The notes under the pieces are model-generated. The model made no database searches. It saw only the letters and a program-made list of their open reading frames with translations, and was not told where the DNA came from. A DNA stretch of 57,856 bases from an uncultured bacterium (GTDB lineage Bacteria; Muiribacteriota; Ozemobacteria; Ozemobacterales; Ozemobacteraceae): assembly GCA_900317935.1 (NCBI GenBank), contig ONIU01000030.1, forward strand, positions 1 through 57,856. Direction: 5' to 3'. Shown piece by piece: positions 9,401 through 19,871 of the stretch (the first letter of the stretch is position 1; every line of letters starts with the position of its first letter). A program made the translations under genes and the position numbers.

Positions 9401-10944
9401 TTAAAGTTCTAATTTACGATAATGTTGAAAAAACCAATTTAGTTACCTCTGTTCCAACAGTTATAGAAGTTGGAAACCTGCAATTCTACGCTAGTGTTTC
9501 TCCAGAAGTAATCGGGAATACTTCTGTAACATGGACTGTTAATGGCGTTTCAAGTTCTGATTCTTTCGGCAGCATAGACAGCAACGGCAAATATACTGCT
9601 CCTAATTCATTTGATGCCAACAAAGTAACTATTAGAGCCACATCAAATTATGATTCTAGCGCTTATGCTGAAGTAACAGTAAATTTAAGTGAATTCTGGG
9701 TTCCTAAGCGAGATAATATGATTGATAGTGAAACTGGAGAACCAATGCCTATCAGCAAAGTCTATGTCGATCCAAGAACAAGAACCGGAAATGATTTTAT
9801 AGTATATGCAGGTACTAGTGCAGAAAACAAATTTGGCTACTATGGTCTATGGGTTGCTACTTTTTCTGACGCTATTGGAGACACCTCCGGCGGTTATTGG
9901 CAAGGAGTTAACGGTCTCTCCCGCAAAACAAGAAGTCCAGAACTCAAATATCTGATATATGACATTTCTATGGATTCTGACGGCAATCTCTATGCCAGCA
10001 CAGGAGGCGGATTATATTACATTCCTCGTTATGGAAGCGGAGAAGAAGCGGTTATTCTTTCTGGGAATCAGCCTGACATACCTCTTGTTGCAATTGAAAC
10101 TGCAAAAGTTAATAATAGAAACCACATATTTGCCGCTACAACTCTTGGGGTTTATGATATTCTTCTAGTATACAATAATAAAACCACAATTGAATCATGT
10201 AATCTATTAATATATACCCAGCAAAAATACAGAGTCTGGGAAACAAGAGATGGTGAAGTTGAAGACGGTAAAGACGCATCTGGAACTACAATAATGAAAC
10301 CTTATACTGAATATGCCTTTAGCAATACCGAACAGGATAATCCAATTCAATCCTTTGTTCGTTCACTCAGATACGATAGCTTAAACAGATCATTATATTT
10401 CGGAACATCATCAAGTCAGGTTTTCCATTGTCCAAGCCTACATCCAAATATAGTTATACATTCTACCGCCCCAGTGTTTAAGGGTTCATCAGGAATAGCA
10501 ACGGATTCAGTAAGTCCAGTATATGAATATCCAGACCTGTCATATCCAAACAGTGGTTCTGTATCTGCAGTTCCGTTAGCTCTTGCTCTAGACGTAATTA
10601 ATACAAACACGATTTGGGCTGCTACAACCAATGGAGTAGCCCGCTCAATAGATTACGGCAGAAACTGGACTTCTTACTCTTTCTCTGGCGGCGTTACAAC
10701 AAACTGCAAGTGTATTCTTGTTGACCCGAACAATACAATAAATGTTATGTCAGGCAGTGAAGATGGGCTTTATCGTTCAACAGACGGTGGTTCTAACTGG
10801 ACTAGAATAAAAAGCGGCTTAGGGAATTACAAAACAGTTACAAGTCTAACTCAAGCTTCAGGTGCCGCAGGGCAAAGGCGTAAAGTATGGGTTGGAACTT
10901 CCGGCGGTGTTTTTATAGGAAAACAATCTTTGTCTCTAGAATAG
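6406..10944 (+). CDS. Giant surface lipoprotein with Ig-like domains and BNR-type C-terminus
   Basis: A 1512 aa exported protein. The N-terminus is a hydrophobic signal followed by Cys26 and a Gly/Ser spacer, fitting a lipoprotein although the lipobox (CYGC) is loose. Residues about 45-105 look like a carboxypeptidase-regulatory/SdrD-type beta-sandwich (DPNGNYSFSNINPGVYYV). A fibronectin III-like domain follows (about 135-215), then repeated Ig-like modules; several end in the pattern DGIYTAPS or NGKYTAPN typical of bacterial Ig-like repeats. The last ~400 residues resemble a beta-propeller with Asp-box/BNR motifs (STDGGSNWT, SIDYGRNWT). No enzymatic residues are recognised. It is convergent with a second giant lipoprotein. 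No clear Shine-Dalgarno precedes the ATG. An adhesive or polymer-binding role is inference. Confidence 0.8.
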   Translation: MKKQTQSTFIPIFFLCLCLAFLCYGCLGLGGSGGSGGNSFSINPNSQLSISGKAYFYERQLYGNIPIVLKNLQKETVAVSTTDPNGNYSFSNINPGVYYVSATTGESEVTFGNMIQVTGQGCTEISPTSLLCVKNVIINKISSDSFHIEFDTNRSCRATLEYGPTGGYIKSKTLGQAGQTFHETTLTGLNFLTEYEVTIHMTGDDGQEFVLNGLTAKTIGLAGSENLAVNINNGAYETKEQTVTLNLYAENCKQMRIGESYTLDDASWINYSETYKYSFSNKSSGIKRVYVQFKNESGTTSPIESDSIVFSSSGYIGIWINDGEAITNKTTAEIKAIYPNATQMMISDNSSFSNAYWESYIATRKWTLTNEDGLKTIYCKFKGGNADPNEVFTASILYDTTPPKVEMAINNGAKYVGTTTVDITFSYSSVPSHMKISNEEEPASTQEWVNFNSDVKWNLISGDGNKKVYALFKDSVGNEYGPISSEITIDTVAPTGNSISILQTEESTSTAVGTFTLVDNLPIYLHFNVSDESTKEAYYNIGLATTTIPKDFYNLSSPYKPIELNLTNLSIGDNKIWSYFIDETGNKSSIESIQLRVEGPEISITPNSVNLTAEQEQTFTTELKNITSSEVGSIKWLVASGPGVINSDGIYTAPSLIYASQTVTIRGESTSIPSLYGLAQVNLKTSLEIAYLQNNGEYTKEPLSKQIMPGEIARYTILILHSDQGIKLTANPTTGYATVSNPVKTDKGSIATITYTAPDTLTDVANITLNFNSIEKTSLTGKVNCTVSTGANITLTPSAYVAQRNSPINIQAEVSNSSEDSITWRISPITAGSFSSNSATTVITTTSNHNVTFYPSTPNKITQASITAEIGEASRSINISVYPPLSITIDPLATDSMPLVEAMTFSVNGFEYMITGLDETLKWEFKNANSPDYMPADGKTYADRGSLTIVTNNQVQYKRPSKLPSSLDDSASDTILIRATSVADPSASSTAIVYLADKVKVLIYDNVEKTNLVTSVPTVIEVGNLQFYASVSPEVIGNTSVTWTVNGVSSSDSFGSIDSNGKYTAPNSFDANKVTIRATSNYDSSAYAEVTVNLSEFWVPKRDNMIDSETGEPMPISKVYVDPRTRTGNDFIVYAGTSAENKFGYYGLWVATFSDAIGDTSGGYWQGVNGLSRKTRSPELKYLIYDISMDSDGNLYASTGGGLYYIPRYGSGEEAVILSGNQPDIPLVAIETAKVNNRNHIFAATTLGVYDILLVYNNKTTIESCNLLIYTQQKYRVWETRDGEVEDGKDASGTTIMKPYTEYAFSNTEQDNPIQSFVRSLRYDSLNRSLYFGTSSSQVFHCPSLHPNIVIHSTAPVFKGSSGIATDSVSPVYEYPDLSYPNSGSVSAVPLALALDVINTNTIWAATTNGVARSIDYGRNWTSYSFSGGVTTNCKCILVDPNNTINVMSGSEDGLYRSTDGGSNWTRIKSGLGNYKTVTSLTQASGAAGQRRKVWVGTSGGVFIGKQSLSLE

Positions 10945-10978
10945 TTTTCAGACAGCCTCTATAAAAAAAGTAAGAAAC

Positions 10979-13900
10979 TTACCAGGTAAAACCTGAACGG
11001 ACTCGAACTATTTTGCCATTTCCAGAATTGCTGATATAAAGGTCAGACATATCACCTGTTCCGCAAATAGTCAGATTTTGAGCTCCTTCTTCAACATAAA
11101 ATGAATACAAAATTTCAAAAGTATTAGAGTCTATAACATAAACATATGGCTTATTAGAATCATTTTTACCGGCTACATATATTCTGTTGGTCGACGAACT
11201 GTATACAACCCCTTCAGGTGAACGTACAGTAACAGTTTTTTCTTCATCATTTCCATTAAAATCTAATGTAACAATTTTATTATTTGAACTATCAGAAACG
11301 TATAACTCATCATTTGAATAAGCTATGCCGTATGGTTTATTGAAAATATAAGCAGAATCAATATAATGAGTGCCATCAGAATAGAATAATTTTACCCTAT
11401 TACCGCTTGCATTTGATCTATCTGTTATATAAATCTTAGAGTTTTTAATTATAAAACTACCATAAGCAGTAATACTACCATCTCCAATGCTAGGTGATGT
11501 ATAGCTTTCATCTTCAGTCAAATCAGACACTTTCCATTTTTTAAGTTTTAATGAGTTAGGCTTAGTTAAAGTATAAAGGGCGGAACTATCATAGAATAAG
11601 CCTCCAACAGATACCGCCGGAGTTGCGGTACCTCCAGTTAAACTACCACTAATAGAAGAGTTAATGTCTGTATTTCTGATTAAAGGTTTTATGTTGGTTT
11701 CATCACTAGAGCAGAATAGGGTAGCATTACCATCAGATACTAAACTGTTTTTAACACCTAAGTTACCACAATCTTCATAACCCCAAATCCAAAAAGACAA
11801 TGTAGTGGAAGTAGCTATTCCAAATTTATCTTCTAATGTAACAAGATAGGTATAAGAACCTATTGAATAATTCCTATTAAATTCACTTACTTCAGTATCA
11901 TGATCTTCAGACAAACTATGCCATTTAATAGATTTTAAGTCAGGATCGTCTGATACTACCTTAAGATCCAAATTAATAATACCATTTGTTGATTTGATAA
12001 TAGAATAATCTAATCCACCTACTTTTCCTGTTCCTAACAGCGTAACAGGAGTAACTGAAGTATCAATCTTCGGACCGTCTGTAAATCTAGGGCCAGAATC
12101 AACCAGTATAGACGTCTGAGCAGTATAGGTTATTCCGCTGGAATCCGAAGCATAGTAATAAATAGTATGATAATCTCGTGATAAACCATTAAGAGTAAAA
12201 CGCTTATTTTCTCCATATTGTTCAGTGACCTTTTTAGGTTCTCCATCTTCATCTACCTTATAATAACCAGTTAAAGGAGAAACATCATTGACTATAAAAG
12301 AAATAGAACTATTTTGATCTATTCTTTTTCCGTCTTCAGCCCCAATAAATACTGGAACAGGAATACCCGTCGTTAACTTAACAGTCTCACTGCTTATGTA
12401 TTTTTTAGCAAAATCATAATCTTTAAAATCTTTATCTTCTGCAACAAATCTCAGATACCAGGTTCCTTCACCTAAAGTAGCATCTGATAAAGAAGGATTA
12501 GCAACACCGCTAACCAATTCGGTTCCGTCATCTGTTTCTGAAGTACACCTTAGCCATTTTAGATTTTCGCTTTCAACTTGACTGCCACCACATTTATTTG
12601 CGATACCTTTCAAAGTTAGAGTATGACCGACAAAATACTTTGCATCATTTTCAACAACAGAAAAAGAACCATCGTTTTTTTCCTGTTGTATTTCAATTGT
12701 AGGGCTAGCATTAACTATAAATTCTACAGAATCGCTCTTTTCTACACCAGCAGTATCTGTTGCAACATAAAAAATCTTATGATAACCGCGGCCAAAATAT
12801 TTGGAAATATTAAAACCATATCCTAATTCATTACCGGAATTATCATACCAACAGTGTGCCAGCAAATCTTCAAAGGTATTGTTTCCTTCTAAATTAAGTT
12901 CATCGCTAACAGTATAGCCGAATGAAGAATGATTTTCTGGGGATTCTATATGAGGAACAGGATAACCATAATAAAAAGTAGTAGAATAAGAATTATTAAA
13001 GCCCAATCTATCTGTTGCAGACAGGGTAATAACCCAAATTCCAGGATTTGTCAAATCTGTATTTTTTAAAGTTAAAAAGCCTCTTCCGTCAAAAGTTTGT
13101 TTCCCTGCTTCGTTATCCTGTTTATAAAGAGTCCAATTCATCTTGGTAGCTTCAATAATATCATGGTCAACAGCACCAGTAGCACTGCCATTTATTGTTA
13201 ATTGTTCACTGTTTTCCAAAGTAAAAAACACTGAACTTGTAGTAAGATTAGTGCCATTTGCAAGTTTTATTTCAATTGCTGGTAAATAGCTTGAAGCAGC
13301 ATAATTGAAATGTCGAGTTACAGTTACTTCGTTTCCTACACTATCCTCCCCGCTTAAAACTATTTTATTATCACCATTAACAAGTTTGGTATCATCCTTT
13401 GATATAGTTATATCTTTACCACTCCCAATATAACCTTTATCATTGAGATACCATTTCATTTCTATATATTCTGAACCGGTTGCATTAAAGTCTATATCGG
13501 TGTCTTGGAAAGACTGATTCTCTGCTGGATACAATATTTCTGGAAGCTGCTCACCAAAATAAATGTTGTGACAAATTGAACCAACTACCCCATATTCATC
13601 TTCAGCTGTCAAGGTAACTTTATTAATACCCTTCGCCAAACCTAATTCAGAATTAGTTATTGTATCCGTTCTGTCACCCTTAGGTGTAATATCTTCGCCT
13701 AAATACCATTTATAATTAGTCAAATCGTTGTTTCCAACTGCTGAAGTACCAGACGCTTTTAAGGTAATATCAAAACCATCATAAACGTAAGCATCAGTAT
13801 TTGCGAAATCTAATGGAGGAGAAAAAGCCAAAGCAGGCAAGTTGTCTATGAGAATTTTCTTAGTCATAACACTAACTTCACCTAAAGAATCAGTAGCTAC

Positions 13901-16900
13901 CAATGACAAATAATTTTCACCCTTTTTCAACAGCAATTGAATTCCGTTCGTAGATGGGTCAGAATCACTAAGTTTTGTACAACCTGGTTTTCCCCAATCA
14001 AGATACCATTCATAATTAACTGGTCCTACAGATTCAGGATAACCGGAAGGTGTCACAGTAACTCTGTCGGCATTATAATCATCAAAGGTCATAATAGTAT
14101 CACTAGCTGGGGTATCAAAGCTTGCTAAGGGCAAATTGAAATACATTTTTTTAACTTTTATACCAACAAACCCTTCACCAATATCACATCTTAATTCTAC
14201 AGTCCCTGTCCCTTCTCCTAAAGTTGCGATTTCAATACTGTTTACGGTGATTTCCGAATTACCAGAAAAAGTCAGTTTACCAGTTACTCCATCTTCTTTA
14301 CTAATACTCCATGTCATAAGAGAAGAATCTACAGGATTTCCATCAATTGGACTAGTACCAGAGCCAACAAAAATAATCTGCTTCCCTGTGAAGAATACGC
14401 AATTAGTTGGATCTATCTTGATATGCTCAATGTTTCTAACTGATATATCCATTGTTGGGAATAAACCAACGTTCATAATTACTTCATCAGAACTTGTTAC
14501 ATTTGAACTATCTGTAGCAATAGCTTTAACAGTATAAATACCTTCTTCAAATTTTTTAGTATAACTTGAAATACTGGTATTAATTAGATTACCGTCAACA
14601 AACCAAGCTATAGGAATACTATCTTTTTCTATATTTGATTCAAAACTTATATCACTATTAATTTCGTAACTAATTTCGGGTTTAGGGCTTAAAATTGAAA
14701 TATGTTCAATACCAGATTCAAAATCTAAGCTTAATGAAGCTACTGTGCCATAAGGTCCTGTAGCCTCAACTATAACAGTATGTGTTCCTGAACCGAGCAT
14801 CCCTTCTGCAGTGCCTTGCTCTACTGAGAAAAGACTTCCTGTCTTCCACAGAACCGGAGAACCTGAATCCATAATATACCATTTAATATTATCATCACTA
14901 ATATTATTATCAGATGAATCATAGCAGTTAGCATGAAATACAATAGGGTGACCATCAAAGAAATATGCTCCGCTTGCATAATTTAATTTTATTATAGGTT
15001 CTCTTTCTACAACAATCTTGACAATAGAACTAGCAACAGTTGTAGCATAATCCATACCTTGATATCTTATGCTATGATATCCTACAGGCAAATCCGTTAC
15101 CAGAGTATTACCTGTAGCCGATGATTCAGTATTATCGTCAACAAACCAACTCATTTCCAAGGTGCCAGTCGAAGTCGGAACAGCGGTAAAAGTAATCTCT
15201 GTTCCCGGATCAAATCTAGTTCCAGAAACAGGACTAGTAATATTTGGTAAAGGCAAACCTGTTTCAAAATAATAATCATCACTTGTTACATCACCTAAGT
15301 TATTATTGCCTATAACTTTTATAGAATGAAGACCTGCTGGCATGTTATCAGTAGAAAAGCTTTCTATTCCGCTTTTCCATGGAGCAGCAGCGCCATCAAG
15401 ATACCACTTATAGGAAGAAGAAGCCAAAGAAGTGCCGTCCACATCTATACCTCTTGCATAAAAATCAATTATACTGCCTTCAAAGAAAGCAGCACCAGTT
15501 TCTGGAGTAAGAGTTATACGAGCCGGCATATCATACCAAATGAAAATAGATTCAGAAGAGACTGCTCCTTGAGAGTCTTTAGCTTCAACACTTATTATGT
15601 GTTTTTTATTTTTTGTTAAAGAATCATTTACAAAAAATGTTCCTGAGCCTATTTTACCATCAATATCGGAGAACCATGTTATCTGCTCAGGGGCAGTAAT
15701 TTCTCCATCATCATAGTCAATAACTTTTGCTTTAAATACTAAATGATTTTCAGAGGTATAACCAGAATCATTAATCGGGCTTAAAATAGTGATATCAGGA
15801 GGAGAATTAAGAATTGAAATATCTATAGAACCAGTTCCGACAGCGCCAGCAGAATCTTTTGTCGATAAATAAACAGTATATGTACCCTGTGTGGTAAAAT
15901 TGTAAGTAAATGAAGCTCCTTCATTTTGAATTAATACTATTTCACTCGTAGAAGTAGCAAAATACCATTTGTAATCTTCATAGGGTATGAAATTTCCTTC
16001 AAAGTCTTTAGCGATAGCAGTAAAAGACAACTCTCCAGGATAAAATTCAGTAAATTGCGGTGCTGTAAAAGTAATAACAGGAAAAGAAGTAACATTTACG
16101 ACAATACTTTTTGATATTGTAGCAATTTCATCAGAAACATATGCCGTTAGAGTAGCAAGTTTAGTTTCTTTTGCCTTTAAAGAGGGAGATTGCCAATACA
16201 TTCTTCTGCTGTTTTTGCCAGAAATAATAGTTCCATCAGAAACCACCCAATCATATGAAAGATCTGAGTCTTTAGGGAATGAGGCTACGACATCATAAGA
16301 AGAAATGGTATTGCCTGTTATCTGCTCAGAAGCGGAAGAAATAATATTAATATATCTTAGAACCGGTTTTACAATAATTTCTCCAGGATAAGACACTGTT
16401 CCATTACTTGATATTTTAATAGGCAATTCCACCTTACTCCAAAAGAGAGGGTAATTTGATGAAGAAACCTGGCTTGCTTTTAATGATATAACAGCAGTTG
16501 TCTCATCTGAAGGAATACCCCAATCTACGTAGCTTTTATCAAAACTTTCATAAGTAAAAGAACCGACTGAAGTAGACCATTCCAGTTCTAAACTATCGTT
16601 CTGAGGATCAATAGCATTACCATAAAGTCTAAGAGCAAAACCTCCAGATATAGTTTCTCCTACTTTTATGCTTACGTATGGTGCTTTCTTCTGGGTTATA
16701 CCAGAAGGGGGCAAAGTAACAGCAGAAACCTCTTGAACCTCACTTTGAAAAGCACTAGAGCCAATTTTCCATTCCAAGGCAAGCAAATCTTTATTGCTTG
16801 GTGGAATGACTTTTAGCATCCCAGCAGCCCCTAAGGGCATTTTAGGCGAAACATAACAGCCACTTTCGTCTATAGTAAACTCTTCACCCCATAACCATAT

Positions 16901-17380
16901 TTTACACCTTGAAACATAATTGTCTTTTGTATCTTTTACTTGAAGTCTGATTTGATACTTAGCCTCATCTTTAGTTCCAATATTAATATTCTGTGTTGCA
17001 TTAGCTTTGCCTTTACCAAGATATATTTCTTCAGTACGTATTTTATATTCACTTCCTGATAAGGACTTTATGCGAGCAATAATATGAAATGAAGTATCTA
17101 ATGGCAAATCGGTAAAAATGTATTTTCCATCAGCATCAGCATAAACAGCACGTGATGGCATTTCTTCTAAAAAAACAAGAGCATTATCAAAAGAAGAAGT
17201 TCTTAAAGTCGAATAACTAGCTATAACAGCTCTTTCATTGGCAAGTGTCTTATCAAAAATAATTTGCCCAGAAATTTGACCAGAAACCAGTTCAGGACCT
17301 ACACCTGAACCGCCACCACCACCGCAGCCAAGAAAGATAATGATGCATAATAAAATTATTAATAAATATCTGACCCTCAT
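10979..17380 (-). CDS. Giant surface lipoprotein of Ig/PKD-like repeats
   Basis: At 2133 aa this is the longest protein in the window. The signal peptide ends IIFLGC, giving Cys19 as the lipid site, followed by GGGGGSG, a common lipoprotein tether. Residues 35-130 contain a carboxypeptidase-regulatory-like module. Most of the rest is a chain of Ig/PKD-like domains of about 90 residues, recognisable by recurring phrases such as 'W-Y-L-D/N' near mid-domain and 'G-x-H-x-I-x-V-x-A' near the end. The last ~230 residues look like an NHL/YncE-type beta-propeller (LYVSDSSNNKIVTLDFNGND). No catalytic motif is seen. It faces the 6.4 kb lipoprotein with only 34 bases between the two stops. No Shine-Dalgarno is obvious at either start. 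Confidence 0.8.
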   Translation of the reverse strand: MRVRYLLIILLCIIIFLGCGGGGGSGVGPELVSGQISGQIIFDKTLANERAVIASYSTLRTSSFDNALVFLEEMPSRAVYADADGKYIFTDLPLDTSFHIIARIKSLSGSEYKIRTEEIYLGKGKANATQNINIGTKDEAKYQIRLQVKDTKDNYVSRCKIWLWGEEFTIDESGCYVSPKMPLGAAGMLKVIPPSNKDLLALEWKIGSSAFQSEVQEVSAVTLPPSGITQKKAPYVSIKVGETISGGFALRLYGNAIDPQNDSLELEWSTSVGSFTYESFDKSYVDWGIPSDETTAVISLKASQVSSSNYPLFWSKVELPIKISSNGTVSYPGEIIVKPVLRYINIISSASEQITGNTISSYDVVASFPKDSDLSYDWVVSDGTIISGKNSRRMYWQSPSLKAKETKLATLTAYVSDEIATISKSIVVNVTSFPVITFTAPQFTEFYPGELSFTAIAKDFEGNFIPYEDYKWYFATSTSEIVLIQNEGASFTYNFTTQGTYTVYLSTKDSAGAVGTGSIDISILNSPPDITILSPINDSGYTSENHLVFKAKVIDYDDGEITAPEQITWFSDIDGKIGSGTFFVNDSLTKNKKHIISVEAKDSQGAVSSESIFIWYDMPARITLTPETGAAFFEGSIIDFYARGIDVDGTSLASSSYKWYLDGAAAPWKSGIESFSTDNMPAGLHSIKVIGNNNLGDVTSDDYYFETGLPLPNITSPVSGTRFDPGTEITFTAVPTSTGTLEMSWFVDDNTESSATGNTLVTDLPVGYHSIRYQGMDYATTVASSIVKIVVEREPIIKLNYASGAYFFDGHPIVFHANCYDSSDNNISDDNIKWYIMDSGSPVLWKTGSLFSVEQGTAEGMLGSGTHTVIVEATGPYGTVASLSLDFESGIEHISILSPKPEISYEINSDISFESNIEKDSIPIAWFVDGNLINTSISSYTKKFEEGIYTVKAIATDSSNVTSSDEVIMNVGLFPTMDISVRNIEHIKIDPTNCVFFTGKQIIFVGSGTSPIDGNPVDSSLMTWSISKEDGVTGKLTFSGNSEITVNSIEIATLGEGTGTVELRCDIGEGFVGIKVKKMYFNLPLASFDTPASDTIMTFDDYNADRVTVTPSGYPESVGPVNYEWYLDWGKPGCTKLSDSDPSTNGIQLLLKKGENYLSLVATDSLGEVSVMTKKILIDNLPALAFSPPLDFANTDAYVYDGFDITLKASGTSAVGNNDLTNYKWYLGEDITPKGDRTDTITNSELGLAKGINKVTLTAEDEYGVVGSICHNIYFGEQLPEILYPAENQSFQDTDIDFNATGSEYIEMKWYLNDKGYIGSGKDITISKDDTKLVNGDNKIVLSGEDSVGNEVTVTRHFNYAASSYLPAIEIKLANGTNLTTSSVFFTLENSEQLTINGSATGAVDHDIIEATKMNWTLYKQDNEAGKQTFDGRGFLTLKNTDLTNPGIWVITLSATDRLGFNNSYSTTFYYGYPVPHIESPENHSSFGYTVSDELNLEGNNTFEDLLAHCWYDNSGNELGYGFNISKYFGRGYHKIFYVATDTAGVEKSDSVEFIVNASPTIEIQQEKNDGSFSVVENDAKYFVGHTLTLKGIANKCGGSQVESENLKWLRCTSETDDGTELVSGVANPSLSDATLGEGTWYLRFVAEDKDFKDYDFAKKYISSETVKLTTGIPVPVFIGAEDGKRIDQNSSISFIVNDVSPLTGYYKVDEDGEPKKVTEQYGENKRFTLNGLSRDYHTIYYYASDSSGITYTAQTSILVDSGPRFTDGPKIDTSVTPVTLLGTGKVGGLDYSIIKSTNGIINLDLKVVSDDPDLKSIKWHSLSEDHDTEVSEFNRNYSIGSYTYLVTLEDKFGIATSTTLSFWIWGYEDCGNLGVKNSLVSDGNATLFCSSDETNIKPLIRNTDINSSISGSLTGGTATPAVSVGGLFYDSSALYTLTKPNSLKLKKWKVSDLTEDESYTSPSIGDGSITAYGSFIIKNSKIYITDRSNASGNRVKLFYSDGTHYIDSAYIFNKPYGIAYSNDELYVSDSSNNKIVTLDFNGNDEEKTVTVRSPEGVVYSSSTNRIYVAGKNDSNKPYVYVIDSNTFEILYSFYVEEGAQNLTICGTGDMSDLYISNSGNGKIVRVRSGFTW

Positions 17381-17450
17381 ATTTTAATTTTACACTAATT
17401 ACAAAGCCTAATCAAGGCCAGAATCACTACTCTTGGTCTATCCTTTCTCT

Positions 17451-19871
17451 TTAATTGACTTTCTTGAATTCTTCTTCTGAAGAGTATTCATCCTGCCAAT
17501 TAATGATAGTAAAGCCCGCTATCGGATAAGGCGGGAAATAATCTCCGCCACCGTTTGCATAAGTCTGATCAAAAGAAATCTGTCTAATAATAGGCTGGTC
17601 ATCGCGAAAAGTGCCTTTTACTGTTTCTTTAGTCTTTCTATTTCGCAAATGAACCATTGAACCATGATGTCTTAAAATCATTCTTGTGTTCTTGTCTTTT
17701 GCCCAAGGGAAAGAGCGCATCAAAGCATTCTGAACATTACCCAATTCACAATTTACTTTATTCTGGCTATTTCCAAAATCCCATTTTGCATTTAACTGAG
17801 CAGAATCAACTAACATTGCGTTTACAGTCATCTCTGGGAATCTAAGCCCAGTATCTTTATGTTTTATCTGAAGTTTGAATATTCTATCAGCGATATTCCA
17901 AGGTCCTAAGCTTCCATCAGGTTCCTTGTCTCCATCAATATCTTTTTCTGCTTCATCAAGAATTTTCTTGATAATTTTATCTCTAGTAATAGGAGGAACT
18001 ACCCCAGCCAAATAGGATTCAACCCCTATAGTTTCAACAACATAAGCTTTAAGCCAAGTATTTCTTATTGGGAAATGAACATTTTGTTTATCTGAATCAC
18101 CAGAACCACCTACATCCCCCAACCCTATTCCAGCTCCATCTGCTCCTCCAGGAGAATCAGCAAATTGAACGCGATTTATTGGTTCACTAGGACCATTTGC
18201 TCCTGAACTTCCGGAACCGCCAGTATTCCCTACATTTCCAATTTCAGAGCCAACAGCATTTTCAGCTCCAGACACGGGTTTATCGGCTTCTCCTGGCTTT
18301 TTGAGATATTGTCTTAGTTTAGACAAGGAAGGATGTACACCAATTAATGCTGCAATAGCAGCAGTAGACTTAGCCTCTTCTTTTGGCATGTTATATATTG
18401 TATTAATATGAGTAAAATTAAGCATTGTAAAAGGCAACCGGCCTTTCAACGGCCCCGTCGAGTTGCGCGCTGGCCAAACAGTATGTTTAAGAATAATTTC
18501 GCTTGGTTCTTCAGTAGTAAGACAGCAGGCAAGATCATAATCTAAGACAACTTCCATTTCATTTCTTAAAAAATTCATTGGATTTGAGTAATCAAACCAA
18601 ATTCTTCCCATAGACATAATCTGACAACCATTTTTATCAGTACCATTCATTACTTTTTTTTCATAAGAACGATAGCCAGCTGTATACCTTTGCGGAGAAT
18701 TCGGATTAGCATTAAAGTCTCCAGCAATATAGACATCTTTTTCACAAAAGATAGTCAAAGCTTTCCATTTTGGACAGCCCCAGACTCTTAAAGGAACTTC
18801 AGAATAAATAAGAAAATCTCGATTTTCTTTCTGATAATCCCAGCCAAAAAACAGATCATAAACGGTTTCACCAGGCTTTTCAGGATTTCGCCATTTTGAT
18901 TCTTTAAAACCTTCGAAGCTACTTCCTGCTTTTAATATTTCTGGATGAGGCTTTTTAGCTTCACGATAGTAAGAAGGATTTAAAGGAGGCAGTAACTGTG
19001 GCTTTGCCCCATGATTTCCATCCAACATAAATCTATCTTTGCTATTTCCCAATTTTATTTGAAAGGTTTCAAATTTATCAGGGTCTGTAGAATCATTTCT
19101 AGGAGTTATTTCGCCTTTTTTTCCACCCAAAAATTCAACTCCAACTCTTGTTTCAGCCTTTATATAGCCAGGAGTATAAATTTTTTCAGTGTTAAATAAT
19201 TCAGCGGTGGCATCAAGAGCTCCTTTTTTACTGAAAACAATCATTTCGTGACCATAAAGTCTGCCACCAGTCATTAGACCAGGAGTAATGCGATAAGGGC
19301 CATAAGCACCGACATCTAGAACTTGCCCATCATAAAGCAAGAAATTTCCGGGCACTATTTTTTCGATAACAGTAGATATTTTTCTGTAAGAATCACCCAC
19401 TTTTCCATAACTTTCCAATAGAAAGTATCTATGTGCTTCATCAACCGACTTTGAAGCAGTACTATTTTTGGATTTAAGCAGTTTCATCCTAACTTTAAAC
19501 TCGCCTTTTAGCTTAAGAACAGGGAAATCAACAGTTCCCTCATAAACACCATTAGATTTTCCATTAGTTTTAAGAAGTTTACTGTTTCCAACATAGTTAT
19601 ATTTTCTTGTTGAGGGTGATGGCCAGCCATCAGCCGGAATATAAGGATTGCCATGAGTAACGAACTGATAGTCAGCCTTCATTTCAGCCAACACGCAATG
19701 TAAGCCAGATTCTGCTACACTTAAAGCTACGTAATCTTTTGCTGACTTAGACAATAAGTTTATTTGACTGCTTTGAATATTAAGCAATGTACAAGATATT
19801 ATTCCCAAGAATAAACATATAATAAGCATGGCTAATAAAGCCTGCCCCTTTTTTTTGTTAGTATTAATCAT
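17451..19871 (-). CDS. Large GspK/PilX-like pseudopilin
   Basis: The chosen start is the ATG at 19871, which overlaps the stop of the upstream pseudopilin gene (ATGA); a longer reading to 19910 adds an unlikely Cys-rich leader. The N-terminus has KKKG followed by QALLAMLIICLFLG, a prepilin-peptidase-type site and hydrophobic helix. Glu at mature position 5 is absent, as is typical for GspK, the tip pseudopilin. At 806 aa it is more than twice the usual GspK or PilX length. Residues about 560-625 are a Gly/Ser-rich low-complexity linker, and the C-terminal part is unassigned. Third gene of a three-gene overlapping pseudopilin operon; a role as tip subunit in a T2S or type IV pilus-like machine is inferred from order and N-terminus. 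Confidence 0.75.
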   Translation of the reverse strand: MINTNKKKGQALLAMLIICLFLGIISCTLLNIQSSQINLLSKSAKDYVALSVAESGLHCVLAEMKADYQFVTHGNPYIPADGWPSPSTRKYNYVGNSKLLKTNGKSNGVYEGTVDFPVLKLKGEFKVRMKLLKSKNSTASKSVDEAHRYFLLESYGKVGDSYRKISTVIEKIVPGNFLLYDGQVLDVGAYGPYRITPGLMTGGRLYGHEMIVFSKKGALDATAELFNTEKIYTPGYIKAETRVGVEFLGGKKGEITPRNDSTDPDKFETFQIKLGNSKDRFMLDGNHGAKPQLLPPLNPSYYREAKKPHPEILKAGSSFEGFKESKWRNPEKPGETVYDLFFGWDYQKENRDFLIYSEVPLRVWGCPKWKALTIFCEKDVYIAGDFNANPNSPQRYTAGYRSYEKKVMNGTDKNGCQIMSMGRIWFDYSNPMNFLRNEMEVVLDYDLACCLTTEEPSEIILKHTVWPARNSTGPLKGRLPFTMLNFTHINTIYNMPKEEAKSTAAIAALIGVHPSLSKLRQYLKKPGEADKPVSGAENAVGSEIGNVGNTGGSGSSGANGPSEPINRVQFADSPGGADGAGIGLGDVGGSGDSDKQNVHFPIRNTWLKAYVVETIGVESYLAGVVPPITRDKIIKKILDEAEKDIDGDKEPDGSLGPWNIADRIFKLQIKHKDTGLRFPEMTVNAMLVDSAQLNAKWDFGNSQNKVNCELGNVQNALMRSFPWAKDKNTRMILRHHGSMVHLRNRKTKETVKGTFRDDQPIIRQISFDQTYANGGGDYFPPYPIAGFTIINWQDEYSSEEEFKKVN

